From Psychrobacter pacificensis (GTDB lineage: Bacteria > Pseudomonadota > Gammaproteobacteria > Pseudomonadales > Moraxellaceae): DNA of 39,526 nt. A program made the position numbers and the translations under genes. The stretch spans positions 1 to 39,526 of the forward strand of contig NZ_FNAL01000023.1 in assembly GCF_900101915.1 (NCBI RefSeq). The letters are read 5' to 3'. Each line of letters begins with the position of its first letter. Positions within the stretch are counted from its first letter, which is position 1. This document shows, in pieces, positions 18,633-27,861 of the stretch. Under the pieces are notes generated by a model. It saw nothing but the letters and a program-made list of their open reading frames with translations, did no database searches and was not told where the DNA came from.

Positions 18633-19589
18633 TTACTTACCAACTTGGGTGACAGGAATCCGCAAGGCTTTCGGCAGACTAAACGTTACGTTTTCTTCAA
18701 TACCAGATAGCTCACTAGGCAGATCGCCCCCCCAGTCCTGCAACTGTTGTAACACTTCTTGGATCAGCACTTCAGGCGCGGATGCGCCAGCGGTCACGCC
18801 GATACTCTGCACACCATCCAACCAACGCTTATCCATCTCACTAGCGTTATCAATTAAATATGCACGGCAATTCATACGCTCAGCAAGCTCGCGCAGACGA
18901 TTAGAGTTTGAAGAGTTTGGCGAGCCGACGACTAAAACGACTTCGCAGCGACTGGCCAAATCTTTTACCGCATCTTGGCGGTTTTGGGTGGCATAACAGA
19001 TGTCGTCTTTACGGGGACCTTGAATACTAGGGAACTTTTCACGCAGTGCATCGATAACACGAGCCGTATCATCCATCGACAGGGTTGTTTGAGTCACAAA
19101 AGCCAAGCGTTCGGCATTTTCCACAGTGAGAGCAGCAACATCAGCTTCGTCTTCCACTAAATGGATTTGCCCACCGTTTTTTGCATTGAATCGACCCATC
19201 GTGCCTTCTACTTCTGGATGTCCGGCATGTCCTATCAACACGGCATCCATACCGTCTTGTGCAAATTTTGCCACTTCAATGTGTACTTTAGTGACCAAAG
19301 GGCAAGTGGCATCAAATACGGTAATATCACGGCGACCAGCTTCATCTTCGACTGCTTTAGAGACGCCGTGAGCAGAGAAAATCACCACAGACCCATCCGG
19401 TACTTCGTGAAGCTCTTCGACGAATACCGCGCCCCGATTGGCCAAATCCGACACCACAAATTTATTATGTACAACTTCATGACGGACATAGATGGGTGGC
19501 TCAAAACGTATTAGTGCTTCATTAACAATCGCAATCGCACGGTCCACACCAGCACAAAACCCACGGGGATTGGCAAGATAAATTTGCAT
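18633..19589 (-). CDS. ispH: 4-hydroxy-3-methylbut-2-enyl diphosphate reductase
   Basis: IspH (LytB) carries out the last step of the MEP pathway, reducing HMBPP to isopentenyl and dimethylallyl diphosphate with a [4Fe-4S] cluster. The 318-residue protein starts [20 protein letters not shown]. The three cluster-binding cysteines are Cys12, Cys96 ([11 protein letters not shown]) and Cys198 ([11 protein letters not shown]), and the proton-relay glutamate is Glu126 ([11 protein letters not shown]). His41, His74 and His124 of the active site are also in place. The gene is divergent from gmk across a 353-bp region. It heads a minus-strand group with a small membrane gene and a thioesterase. Confidence 0.98.
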   Translation of the reverse strand: MQIYLANPRGFCAGVDRAIAIVNEALIRFEPPIYVRHEVVHNKFVVSDLANRGAVFVEELHEVPDGSVVIFSAHGVSKAVEDEAGRRDITVFDATCPLVTKVHIEVAKFAQDGMDAVLIGHAGHPEVEGTMGRFNAKNGGQIHLVEDEADVAALTVENAERLAFVTQTTLSMDDTARVIDALREKFPSIQGPRKDDICYATQNRQDAVKDLASRCEVVLVVGSPNSSNSNRLRELAERMNCRAYLIDNASEMDKRWLDGVQSIGVTAGASAPEVLIQEVLQQLQDWGGDLPSELSGIEENVTFSLPKALRIPVTQVGK

Positions 19590-19722
19590 AAAAAGGCCTA
19601 TCGTCGGATAATTTATATCTAAAGCTTATGTATAAAAGCTTTGATTCAAAAGTTGGGGCAAAATCAATGCTCTACTTTAGCATAATTTGATTTTATTGCC
19701 CTCAAAAATAGCAGCGCACTCA

Positions 19723-19792
19723 TTGCAATATGTCAGGTGCAAACATCAACATGCTAGCTACATATTGCAAAACCCACTTTATCTCATATAAA
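19723..19792 (+). promoter_or_regulatory. Candidate gmk promoter with an 11-bp inverted repeat over the -35 region
   Basis: TTGCAA (19765-19770) and TATAAA (19787-19792) are 16 bp apart and fit a sigma-70 promoter. The 11 bases at 19760-19770, which include the -35 hexamer, are the exact inverted copy of 19723-19733, with a 26-bp spacer. Such an arrangement suggests an operator or a loop-forming regulator site. It could also serve the divergent ispH promoter. Confidence 0.45.
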
Positions 19793-19828
19793 AGCAGTTT
19801 ATAATGACGCAACTACGATGATTTCTAT

Positions 19829-19906
19829 CGCCATACATGATGGCGTTTTTTCTTTTTTCCAGTCTCTACCACTGACTGAATCGTCTTTTAGTCTGTTACT
19901 AAGACG
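19829..19906 (+). terminator. Intrinsic terminator plus second hairpin in the gmk leader (possible attenuator)
   Basis: A 6-bp GC-rich stem (19829-19834 with 19840-19845), a 5-nt loop, then six T, one C and six more T form a plus-strand intrinsic terminator. A second hairpin follows at 19882-19892/19898-19906 (9 bp with a 2-nt bulge). No plus-strand gene lies upstream before rpmG, 10 kb away. The terminator therefore acts on a short transcript begun at the gmk promoter: attenuation or a small RNA of about 50-60 nt. Confidence 0.55.
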
Positions 19907-19942
19907 CATTTTACTAGCACATATTCCATTAGGATAAATTGT

Positions 19943-20569
19943 ATGACAGGTTCATTATTTATTGTTACTGCCGCCTCAGGTACGGGCAAGACCTCACTGG
20001 TTAAGCAATTACTTGCTACGACCAACGACTTAACGGTCAGTATCTCACATACGACTCGCACCCCGCGCCCAGGCGAGATTGATGGTCAGCACTATCATTT
20101 CACAGATACTGATAGTTTTACCAATGGTATCAATGCGGGTCTATTTTTAGAGCATGCAGAAGTATTTGGTAACTATTATGGCACGTCAGAGAAAAGCGTA
20201 CGCACCCAACTAGCAGCGGGGATTGACGTTATCTTGGAGATTGACTGGCAAGGGGCGACGCAAATCAGAGAAATCTTTGCCGATGCCATTATGATTTTTA
20301 TTCTACCACCCAGCATTGCTACATTGCGCCAACGTCTCTCAACCCGTGCGCAGGATTCTGTAGAAGTGATAGAGCGCCGTCTAGCTGGCGCGGTCACCGA
20401 AATGGCACAATACGTAAATGCTGACTATGTCGTGATCAATGATAATTTTGATGTAGCCTTAGCTGAGCTAAAAGCGATTATCGTGGCGGATAGACAAACC
20501 CTTAGCCGTCAGCAGCAGCGTTATCATCGCACGATTAGCAACTTGCTAAATAAGCAAGTAGAAGAGTAA
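19943..20569 (+). CDS. gmk: Guanylate kinase
   Basis: Gmk phosphorylates GMP to GDP with ATP, an essential step of guanine nucleotide supply. At 208 residues it is of normal length. The P-loop is ASGTGKTSL (about residues 12-20). The GMP-binding segment [19 protein letters not shown] follows at about 35-53, then [15 protein letters not shown] and the lid/core segment [15 protein letters not shown]. It is the first gene of the gmk-rpoZ-spoT group, also conserved in E. coli, with rpoZ starting 174 bp downstream. The upstream region holds a dyad and an intrinsic terminator, suggesting control in the leader. ATTAGGATAAATT before the ATG contains the ribosome site. Confidence 0.98.
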   Translation: MTGSLFIVTAASGTGKTSLVKQLLATTNDLTVSISHTTRTPRPGEIDGQHYHFTDTDSFTNGINAGLFLEHAEVFGNYYGTSEKSVRTQLAAGIDVILEIDWQGATQIREIFADAIMIFILPPSIATLRQRLSTRAQDSVEVIERRLAGAVTEMAQYVNADYVVINDNFDVALAELKAIIVADRQTLSRQQQRYHRTISNLLNKQVEE

Positions 20570-20643
20570 ACTAGGCTACAATGCTCGTCAGGTGCTTATC
20601 TAACAAGTAGATATAAAAAGCAACTACGCGACTTGGCAAAAAA

Positions 20644-20652
20644 TGCTATAAT
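20644..20652 (+). promoter_or_regulatory. Extended -10 promoter of rpoZ
   Basis: TGC followed by TATAAT (20647-20652) is a full extended -10 element about 90 bp before rpoZ. No convincing -35 is visible, which extended -10 promoters tolerate. It would allow rpoZ to be transcribed independently of gmk. Confidence 0.6.
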
Positions 20653-20743
20653 ATTTAGCTATCCCCTTTTATGTATTTGATATTATTTTTATTGAGTGGC
20701 GGGCAAGGTCCGTGGCTAATAAAAACAACCGAGGTAGCTATTT

Positions 20744-21004
20744 ATGGCACGAGTAACGATTGAAGATTGTTTGGATAATGTTGATAATCGCTTTGAGCTA
20801 ATTTTGGCCGCAAGCAAACGCGCCCGTCAATTGGCCAAAGGTATTGCCGAGCCGTTGGTTGATGTCGATAATGACAAGCCTACAGTATTGGCGTTACGTG
20901 AAATTGCCGCTGGAAAAATCACCCGCGACATTCTAAATCAACCAGAGCATAACTTTGCAACGAGCTCATTAGATTTAGCATTGTCAGGCGATCATAGCTT
21001 TTAA
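20744..21004 (+). CDS. rpoZ: DNA-directed RNA polymerase omega subunit
   Basis: Omega assists folding of the beta' subunit and, in proteobacteria, forms part of one ppGpp-binding site on RNA polymerase. The 86-residue protein begins [20 protein letters not shown] and continues [10 protein letters not shown], the strongly conserved omega core. [12 protein letters not shown] follows. GAGG lies upstream of the ATG. Its own promoter (20644-20652) and a strong terminator (21089-21117) bracket it, so much of its transcription may be separate from spoT even though the gene order gmk-rpoZ-spoT is kept. Confidence 0.98.
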   Translation: MARVTIEDCLDNVDNRFELILAASKRARQLAKGIAEPLVDVDNDKPTVLALREIAAGKITRDILNQPEHNFATSSLDLALSGDHSF

Positions 21005-21088
21005 AAAGCTATTTTTGATAAGGTTTGTTTTGCCAAGTCTTTGAAGCTGATAATGGCTTTATAAGATAAACATAACTTTATTGATAAC

Positions 21089-21117
21089 AAAAACCACAGC
21101 ATAGGCTGTGGTTTTTT
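21089..21117 (+). terminator. Strong intrinsic terminator after rpoZ
   Basis: A perfect 12-bp stem (AAAAACCACAGC with its complement), loop ATAG, then a T run. It lies 85 bp after rpoZ and separates it from spoT. A-richness on the left side makes it potentially bidirectional. Confidence 0.92.
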
Positions 21118-21212
21118 GGTTGTAACTGTATTGTATTTGCTGTTTTGATAGCCATTTATCTATCAAGATAGCCCACTGAGTCAAATTTTTTCATCGCCTA
21201 CTCGCTTATCAG

Positions 21213-21242
21213 TTGACATTGAATGCGATTTGCGATTAATTA
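21213..21242 (+). promoter_or_regulatory. Candidate spoT promoter
   Basis: A consensus -35 TTGACA (21213-21218) is followed after 18 bp by TAATTA (21237-21242), a fair -10. It lies after the rpoZ terminator and about 110 bp before spoT, where a promoter would be needed. The rest of the 350-bp rpoZ-spoT spacer shows no gene. Confidence 0.5.
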
Positions 21243-21354
21243 GAGAATGGCCTATCCCTACTTAAGTTTCGTATGGTTGGTCAATATTCAGTCACCATTT
21301 ACTGCTTACTTCAATCCATAATCAAGTCAGTCATGGAAAATAGGATCGTCATTT

Positions 21355-23553
21355 ATGAGTCAAACCCTACCCAAACTCAGTCATCATCTCGTCGATGACG
21401 CTCAATATAACTTGCTGCGTTCAGTCGGTTATCTCACTGCTGCTGAGCGCCGTGACATTGTTGATGCCTGTGAGTTCGGTGATATTGCGCACATTAAAGA
21501 CAAGCGTAAATCAGGGGAACCTTATATCACTCACCCTATCGCAGTGGCTGAGATACTGGCGGGCTTTCGCTTAGATCGAGATACCATTATTGCAGCGATT
21601 TTGCATGATACGGTCGAAGACACCGACGTGAGTGACGAGCAGCTCGAGCAGCGTTACGGCAAGATAGTGGCTAGGCTGGTCGATGGTGTGACGAAACTAA
21701 AATCCTCCTCTCACAATAAGCAGCAAAACAAAGCCGCGACCTTTCACAAAATTTTAACAGCCACACTCGCAGATCCACGGGTACTCATTATTAAGCTTGC
21801 GGACCGCCTGCATAATATGTCCACGCTTGATGCCGTGCGCCCTGAAAAACAACGTACGACAGCACAAGAAACGTTAGATTTTTATGTGCCATTTGCACGC
21901 TTGATGGGTCTTAATGATATCGCCGACTATATTGAGGTGCTGTGTTATCGTAACCTTGATTCTGATATGTACAACAAGATATCTGACAAGCTGCTACAAC
22001 ATGGACTTGGGCGTAATTTCCAAAGAGAAGCCATTCATCGTTATCTGAGTATCGTGCTTAATAATTTGGGGCTCAACGGACTGGTCAAAGTATTAGACAA
22101 CCGCGTGGTCATTTACCGTCAGTTTTTCCGCAATCGCGGAGAAATTAACACGCTGCTACGTCACTATGCATTTGAGATTGTCCTCGATAATATCGAAGCT
22201 TGTGACAAGTTGGCGTATTATCTTATTAAAAAGTATCAAATTGATGATACGCACATTGCTGATAATATTCGCAGGCCGTTACCAGGTGGCAATCAATCAC
22301 TCACGCTCATTTATGAGCGCGACAACGATGTCGTAAAAGTGACTATTTTGACCAAGCAAATGCAAAGTGCTGCAAGGCTCGGCGTTATCGGTGCAGAGCA
22401 CGCCTCTGAAGTCAGTCAATCAGTTATCCAAGCGTCACTGCGTAACATGAAAGACTTGGTCGATGAAGACAACTTAAATGAGAATAGTCCTAACTTTTCG
22501 GCAGCGGTCTCGACTATTAATGAGCTGATGGATTATTTGCATTCGAGTAAGATTATTTGTTATAGCCCGCAAGGTCGTGCCTATGAGCTACCACAAGGGG
22601 CAACGGCATTAGACTTTGCTTACGCAGTCGGGCCTATGGTTGGTAACGTCGCTGTCGGTGCCAATATCGATAATAAAGCAGCAAAACTCGGTACCGTGGT
22701 AAAAAACGGACAGTCCGTTGAAATTGAGATAAACAGTCACTCAGAACCAAAAGCAGAATGGTTAGGATTTGTGGTGACCAACAAAGCGCGTGAAGAGATA
22801 TTACGTTGGTTCAAAGACTTATCTACCGCTGACAAGCAGCATCATGGTCGTCAAGCGTTAGATCGTGCCCTTAAAACCTATCAAAAAACGCTCGATGACC
22901 TAACAGAGGATGATTGGAAAGATCTGACTGAATGGCGCGGTGTGACTGAAAAAAACGCCCTATTCGAACAAATAAGCTCCGGTACACTACTGCCACAGCT
23001 TGTAGTCACTCGTTTGTTTAACGATGAAGTCAGTGACGTACAAGCCAAAGCGCACAACGAAGACATGACGCAGCCACAGCAGCTGATCGCCAATGCCTCT
23101 GGGGTTGAGCTCGATTTTGCTAACTGCTGTCATCCAATCTATGGTGACCCTATCGTTGGGCACTTATCTCGGCACGGCTTGGTCGTTCATCGACACAAAT
23201 GCTTTTCGCTTGACGACATTCGTAAAGACAATCCCTATCAGGTGATTCAACTGCGTTGGCGTAGTGATAACGCTGTAAAACAAGGTGAAACAGACGAGCA
23301 TGATATAAAAAATAGCGGCAAAATACGTTTTCCTGCTTACTTAAAGCTGTCTATTGCGCTTAGCGATGAGCAAATCAGTAAAGTGATTTATCATCTGCGC
23401 CAGCTGCATATGGGGGTTGAGACCGTTGACGTGCGTAATAGTGATACTATCATCCATATCATCGTACGCAGTCGCAATCACTTAGCTCAAGGCATTCGTG
23501 AGCTGCGTTCATTACTCGGCTTCCCTAACATCATACGGCTATATCAATTATAA
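21355..23553 (+). CDS. spoT: SpoT: (p)ppGpp hydrolase with degenerate synthetase domain
   Basis: A 732-residue long RelA/SpoT homologue. The HD hydrolase domain is intact: YITHP (His60), ILHDTVEDTD (His84, Asp85, Glu88, Asp89) and IKLADRLHNMSTL. Downstream, the synthetase half (about 235-350) has lost its hallmarks. There is no R-x-K-x-x-x-S-I segment, no D-I-x-A-F-R-I block, and the NGYQSLHT motif reads GGNQSLTLIY; the AAHWKYK motif is also missing. The TGS domain (IICYSPQGRAYELPQGATAL, about 395-455), the zinc-finger/CC region (FANCCHPIYGDPIVGHLSRH) and a C-terminal ACT domain are preserved. The enzyme is thus predicted to degrade (p)ppGpp but not make it; a hydrolase-only SpoT has, to my knowledge, been described in Acinetobacter. 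The start has AGGA upstream. It follows rpoZ and precedes ridA. Confidence 0.95.
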   Translation: MSQTLPKLSHHLVDDAQYNLLRSVGYLTAAERRDIVDACEFGDIAHIKDKRKSGEPYITHPIAVAEILAGFRLDRDTIIAAILHDTVEDTDVSDEQLEQRYGKIVARLVDGVTKLKSSSHNKQQNKAATFHKILTATLADPRVLIIKLADRLHNMSTLDAVRPEKQRTTAQETLDFYVPFARLMGLNDIADYIEVLCYRNLDSDMYNKISDKLLQHGLGRNFQREAIHRYLSIVLNNLGLNGLVKVLDNRVVIYRQFFRNRGEINTLLRHYAFEIVLDNIEACDKLAYYLIKKYQIDDTHIADNIRRPLPGGNQSLTLIYERDNDVVKVTILTKQMQSAARLGVIGAEHASEVSQSVIQASLRNMKDLVDEDNLNENSPNFSAAVSTINELMDYLHSSKIICYSPQGRAYELPQGATALDFAYAVGPMVGNVAVGANIDNKAAKLGTVVKNGQSVEIEINSHSEPKAEWLGFVVTNKAREEILRWFKDLSTADKQHHGRQALDRALKTYQKTLDDLTEDDWKDLTEWRGVTEKNALFEQISSGTLLPQLVVTRLFNDEVSDVQAKAHNEDMTQPQQLIANASGVELDFANCCHPIYGDPIVGHLSRHGLVVHRHKCFSLDDIRKDNPYQVIQLRWRSDNAVKQGETDEHDIKNSGKIRFPAYLKLSIALSDEQISKVIYHLRQLHMGVETVDVRNSDTIIHIIVRSRNHLAQGIRELRSLLGFPNIIRLYQL

Positions 23554-23697
23554 TAACCCTGCCTGTCTAGCAAACTCTTTGTCTAGTCAGATTTGAACGC
23601 ATCGCGCTGAGGTTTTGACAACCTCTAAAACAATAATAGGCACTGTTGCTTGTCAGTGAGCAGCAGACCAACCAATAAAATACGAAAAGGACACAAT

Positions 23698-24078
23698 ATG
23701 GCTCGTCAAACAATCCAAACAGATAAAGCTCCCGCAGCTGTAGGCACTTACTCACAAGCCGTAAAAGTTGGCAACACCGTTTATATTTCAGGTCAGCTTG
23801 GTTTTGACCCTGAAACCATGGAATTAAGAGAAGGTTTTAAAGCACAGGCTGAGCAAGTGTTCGAAAACATTAAAGCGATCTGTGAAGCGGCTGGTGGTAG
23901 CATCAACGACGTGGTTAAATTTAATGTATCTTTGACTGACTTAAGTGACTTTGCGGTTTTAAACGAAGTATTTGTGGCGAACCTAAGCGAGCCATATCCT
24001 GCTCGTGCTGCCGTACAAGTCGCAGCCCTACCTAAAGGTGGCGTGGTCGAAATCGAATCTATCTTATATATTGACTAA
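23698..24078 (+). CDS. ridA: RidA family reactive intermediate deaminase
   Basis: RidA hydrolyses reactive enamine/imine intermediates such as 2-aminoacrylate formed by PLP enzymes and so protects other enzymes. The 126-residue protein is of standard length. It shows GTYSQAVKVGNTVYISGQLG near the start and the signature PYPARAAVQVAALPKGGVVEIE with the essential Arg (about 104). The ATG at 23698 is chosen because AAGGA lies seven bases upstream and the protein then begins MARQTIQTDKAPAAVGTYSQ, as in the family; a frame open to 23650 is not needed. It lies 144 bp after spoT, a pairing seen in several gamma-proteobacteria. Confidence 0.97.
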   Translation: MARQTIQTDKAPAAVGTYSQAVKVGNTVYISGQLGFDPETMELREGFKAQAEQVFENIKAICEAAGGSINDVVKFNVSLTDLSDFAVLNEVFVANLSEPYPARAAVQVAALPKGGVVEIESILYID

Positions 24079-24123
24079 ACTGATAGTAATTTTTTTAGAT
24101 ACTCCTATAACAGTCAATCTATC

Positions 24124-24150
24124 ATAAGCTTAGCATCATGCTAAGCTTAT
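24124..24150. terminator. Perfect hairpin between ridA and priA
   Basis: An 11-bp perfect stem (24124-24134 with 24140-24150) and a 5-nt loop ATCAT. The T-tract downstream is delayed (CTCTTTTTCTTC begins some 15 bp later), so it may be a weak terminator or a 3'-end stabilising structure for the ridA transcript. Confidence 0.4.
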
Positions 24151-24214
24151 TGGTCTCTGCCTCTTTTTCTTCATTTCACATCAATATTAATCTGATAAGA
24201 CTGCGAAGCCGTTT

Positions 24215-26503
24215 ATGTTGGTACAAGTTGCGCTGCCCGTACCCCTTTATCGGGTGTTTGACTATAGCTTACCGGCGGATATGCTTGCTTCGCCAGAGCG
24301 TCTGATGCCGTCAATTGGAAGTCGCGTTGAGGTTTCATTTGGTCGCCAAACCTTAATTGGTATCGTGATTGCTCATGTTTCTGAAGATGAAAGCAGTGTA
24401 CCCGTCAATAAAATCAAACCGATTAATAAATGTTTGGACGCTGACCCTATTTTGGATCCCAGCATGCTCAAGCTGGCTTATTGGCTCGCTCGCTATTATC
24501 ATTATCCACTCGGTGATGTCTTAGCCGTCATCCTGCCAAGCCTTGTCCGCCAAGGTAAGCCACTAGATCTGCTAATTACTCATTGGCGAATATTGCCGCA
24601 TATCACTGATGATGATTTTCGTGCCAATGCAAAAAAGCAAAAGCAGCAGTTTGACATGCTAAAGCTACATGGTGAGCGCGGTGCTAGTGAAGATGTTTTG
24701 CTATTAGAAGGGATGCAGCGAGCATTTTTAAAAACGCTCGAAGACAAAGGTCTAATCGAGCGCTATATCCAAACCAAGCAATCCCCTTCTCCCGTGAAAT
24801 TGGCAAAAATGCCGCTTGATCTCAATGATGAGCAGAAATTTGCCGTTGATGCCATCGTTGCTGCGCATAAATCTGAAATCTATACTGGCTTTTTATTAAA
24901 TGGTATTACTGGTAGCGGCAAAACTGAAGTCTACTTACAAGCGATGCAGGCGGTACTAGAAGCAGGCAAGCAAGTGCTGATCTTGGTGCCAGAAATTGGT
25001 CTCACACCGCAGACACGTGCACGCTTTGCTAGTCGATTTGCCGCTCATATTGTTTTGCTGCATTCCGGCTTGACTGATACCCATCGTTTGCAAGGCTGGC
25101 AAGACTGCCGCACCGGTCATGCACAAATTATCATCGGTACGCGCTCAGCAGTGCTCTATCCATTTGCAGCATTGGGATTGATAGTCGTTGATGAGGCGCA
25201 TGATGGCTCGTACAAACAGCAAGACACACTGCGTTATCATGCGGCTGATGTCGCACTCTATCGCGGCCTACAGCACAACATACCAGTCATATTAGGTACG
25301 GCAACGCCTTCTCTTGAGCATCTGAAACTGGTCGAAGACGGCAAGCTGATAGAGTATCAACTACTGACTCGTCCCGGCAATGCCAAGCCTGCAACCATGC
25401 AACTGATTGATGCGCGCCTGCAAAGCACTCACCAACAAACACAAGATAATGGCGATCGCTATGACACGGGGCTGACAGACTCAATGATTGGGGCAATTAA
25501 GCAAACGTTAGATGCCGGTGATCAAGTCCTGGTATTTTTGAATCGTCGTGGCTATGCGCCTGTTTTATTGTGTGAGGCTTGCGGTTGGCAGGCAGATTGT
25601 CCCCGCTGTGATGCTCATTTGACCGTTCACTATAACAGTCTGGCGCAGCGCAGCGGCTATTCAGGTAGCTCTTATTTAAAATGCCACCATTGCGATTGGC
25701 AGGCATACATTCCTACAGTATGCCCTGATTGTGGCAGTCAAAACCTAGATGCCAAAGGCATGGGTACGACAAGGCTCAGCGAAAACCTGCATGCAATCTT
25801 TGCCAATCCCCAAACCAGCAAAGTGATTTATCCGATTATTCAAATTGACCGTGATACCACCAGGCGCAAAGACAGCTGGGAGAACATTTATCAGCAAATC
25901 AATCAAGGCGATCCTGCGATATTAGTTGGTACACAAATGGTGGCTAAAGGTCATCATTTCCCTAATGTCACGCTGGTCTGCTTACCCAATGCCGATCGCG
26001 GATTTTTATCAGCAGACTTTCGCTCACCTGAGCATACAGCGCAGCTCATGATACAAGTAGCTGGCCGTGCGGGTCGAGGTGACAAAGCGGGTCGCGTGTT
26101 GATCCAGACCCTACAGCCTGACAATGAGTTACTGTTAAAACTGGTCAAAGATGGTTATTTATCGTTTGCCCGCGAGCTATTGCAAGAGCGTAAAATGATG
26201 GGCTTACCGCCTCACAGTTATGCCGCACTGATACGCTGTGAGGGCAAGACGCTGGCAGCCACCACTCAAGCGCTCAAAGATGCCATTGCTCACTTACCCA
26301 GTGCGCACCATCTTGCGGTTCTTGGTCCTATTGACGCTCCGATGAGTAAAAAGAACAGCCGCTATCATGCGCAGCTACTACTCTTAGCCAAAGATCGTGC
26401 GCACTTACATCATGTATTGAACCAATGGTGGCAGCCCGTACTTGCCTTACCAAGTGCTAAATATCTCAAGCTAACCTTAGATATCGACCCCATTGGTTGG
26501 TAA
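24215..26503 (+). CDS. priA: Primosomal replication restart helicase PriA
   Basis: PriA recognises abandoned replication forks and D-loops and reloads the replisome through DnaB. The 762-residue protein has an N-terminal 3'-end binding domain (MLVQVALPVPLYRVFDYSLP). The helicase core follows, with Walker A GITGSGKTEVYLQ (about 229-241), motif II VVDEAHDGSYKQQD, and motif III GTATPSLE. The zinc-binding region with eight cysteines comes next (CEACGWQADCPRCDAH, then CHHCDWQ and CPDCGSQ), then GTQMVAKGHHFPNV and QVAGRAGRGDKAG of helicase motifs V and VI. All key residues are present. It stands between ridA and a CDF transporter, with no obvious co-transcribed partner. Confidence 0.98.
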   Translation: MLVQVALPVPLYRVFDYSLPADMLASPERLMPSIGSRVEVSFGRQTLIGIVIAHVSEDESSVPVNKIKPINKCLDADPILDPSMLKLAYWLARYYHYPLGDVLAVILPSLVRQGKPLDLLITHWRILPHITDDDFRANAKKQKQQFDMLKLHGERGASEDVLLLEGMQRAFLKTLEDKGLIERYIQTKQSPSPVKLAKMPLDLNDEQKFAVDAIVAAHKSEIYTGFLLNGITGSGKTEVYLQAMQAVLEAGKQVLILVPEIGLTPQTRARFASRFAAHIVLLHSGLTDTHRLQGWQDCRTGHAQIIIGTRSAVLYPFAALGLIVVDEAHDGSYKQQDTLRYHAADVALYRGLQHNIPVILGTATPSLEHLKLVEDGKLIEYQLLTRPGNAKPATMQLIDARLQSTHQQTQDNGDRYDTGLTDSMIGAIKQTLDAGDQVLVFLNRRGYAPVLLCEACGWQADCPRCDAHLTVHYNSLAQRSGYSGSSYLKCHHCDWQAYIPTVCPDCGSQNLDAKGMGTTRLSENLHAIFANPQTSKVIYPIIQIDRDTTRRKDSWENIYQQINQGDPAILVGTQMVAKGHHFPNVTLVCLPNADRGFLSADFRSPEHTAQLMIQVAGRAGRGDKAGRVLIQTLQPDNELLLKLVKDGYLSFARELLQERKMMGLPPHSYAALIRCEGKTLAATTQALKDAIAHLPSAHHLAVLGPIDAPMSKKNSRYHAQLLLLAKDRAHLHHVLNQWWQPVLALPSAKYLKLTLDIDPIGW

Positions 26504-26720
26504 AACCGACACTTATCATTCGTCGGTGTTCTATATAGTGTTGTAATTTTTGTGATTTGTGCCTCCTAATGATTTTTACTTCGTCGTTACAGCTTCTCAG
26601 GCGTGGCTATGTTAGATTTATAACCACTATCAGGTGGTATGTATCCAAAAACCTCCTGCTACCTGAACCACAATGGATATTGTTTACTAAACCTCGCTAT
26701 TAGCTGACTTGAGTGTTGTT

Positions 26721-27827
26721 ATGAATCAAAATAATCTTAGCACTGACGAGCACGATCATAATCACCATAGCCATGAGTACAGTCATGACCATGACGACCA
26801 GTTAGAATCGTCATCATCGCAAGATACCAAAGGTTATCAGCGCACCTTGCTGTTTAGCTTTATTATCATCACCGGTTATATGTTTATAGAGGCTATTGGC
26901 GGCTGGCTTACTGGTAGCTTGGCGCTATTGTCCGACGCAGGTCACATGCTGAGCGATGCGGTTGCTTTGGGCGCGACCTTGATGGCATTCAAAATTGGTG
27001 AAAAATCAGCCACGCACCAAAAGACATTTGGCTATAAGCGTTTTGAGATACTGGTCGCGACCCTGAATGGCGCTACGCTCGTTTTTATCGCCTTGATGAT
27101 TTTTTATGAAGCGATCAAACGCTTTAACTCTCCACCAGAAATCGCAACCCAAGGTATGCTGATTGTGGCGACGGTCGGTATGCTGGTCAATATCTTAGTT
27201 GCATGGCTTATGCACCGCGGCAGTCATGCGGTAGAGGATGACGGACACGAGCACAGTCATCATAGCGATACTAAAAAAGAGCGTAAAAAACCTGCCAACT
27301 TAAATATGCAAAGCGCGTACTTGCATGTGCTTAGCGATTTGATGGGCTCTGTTGCTGCTATTATCGCTGCGCTATTGATGTTGGGGTTTGGTTGGGTATG
27401 GGCAGATGCTGTGGCATCCGTGATTGTCGCCATTCTTATATTAGTCAGTGGATACCGTGTCGTACGTGATTCTGTGCATATATTAATGGAAGGCACCCCT
27501 GCCAACATATCGCTAGTCAACGTTGAGCAAAAATTACTCGCACACCCTCAAGTACAAAAAGTCCATGACCTACACGTTTGGAGTATTACCAGTGGCCTAC
27601 ACGCCCTATCCTGCCATGTTGTAGTCGATGGAGACATGAGTATTCATGAGTCGAGTAGCCTCATTGCCAATCTTGAACAAAGCCTATCAGTGCTCGGTAT
27701 TCATCATGCGACTATTCAAGTTGAAAGTTTGTCACATCCAAAAAACAGCTCACATAGTGAGGCTCTTGTTTGCGATATTTCGGGACAAGCACCTGCTGGC
27801 AACAGTCATATTGGTCATAATCATTAA
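26721..27827 (+). CDS. Cation diffusion facilitator (zinc/divalent metal exporter, ZitB/CzcD-like)
   Basis: An inner-membrane metal/proton antiporter of the CDF family, probably exporting Zn2+ or Co2+. The 368 residues contain a His/Asp-rich cytoplasmic N-terminus (DEHDHNHHSHEYSHDHDD), six membrane helices and a second His-rich loop (EDDGHEHSHHSD) between helices four and five. The transport site H-x-x-x-D pairs lie in SLALLSDAGHMLSDAVALGA (helix two) and SAYLHVLSDLMGSVAAI (helix five). The C-terminal cytoplasmic metal-sensing domain (VQKVHDLHVWSITSGLHALS) is complete and the tail is again His-rich. The start is uncertain: ATG 26721 is preferred, but a TTG four codons upstream is possible. 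No metal regulator gene is adjacent. Confidence 0.92.
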   Translation: MNQNNLSTDEHDHNHHSHEYSHDHDDQLESSSSQDTKGYQRTLLFSFIIITGYMFIEAIGGWLTGSLALLSDAGHMLSDAVALGATLMAFKIGEKSATHQKTFGYKRFEILVATLNGATLVFIALMIFYEAIKRFNSPPEIATQGMLIVATVGMLVNILVAWLMHRGSHAVEDDGHEHSHHSDTKKERKKPANLNMQSAYLHVLSDLMGSVAAIIAALLMLGFGWVWADAVASVIVAILILVSGYRVVRDSVHILMEGTPANISLVNVEQKLLAHPQVQKVHDLHVWSITSGLHALSCHVVVDGDMSIHESSSLIANLEQSLSVLGIHHATIQVESLSHPKNSSHSEALVCDISGQAPAGNSHIGHNH

Positions 27828-27861
27828 GAGCAAATACCAGTATTGTTAGAAACCTGACCAA

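Noticed and set aside
26502..26531. ACCGAC/GTCGGT hairpin after priA as a terminator
   Set aside because: The stem is only 6 bp with an 11-nt loop and no clear T-tract, so it was not listed as a feature.
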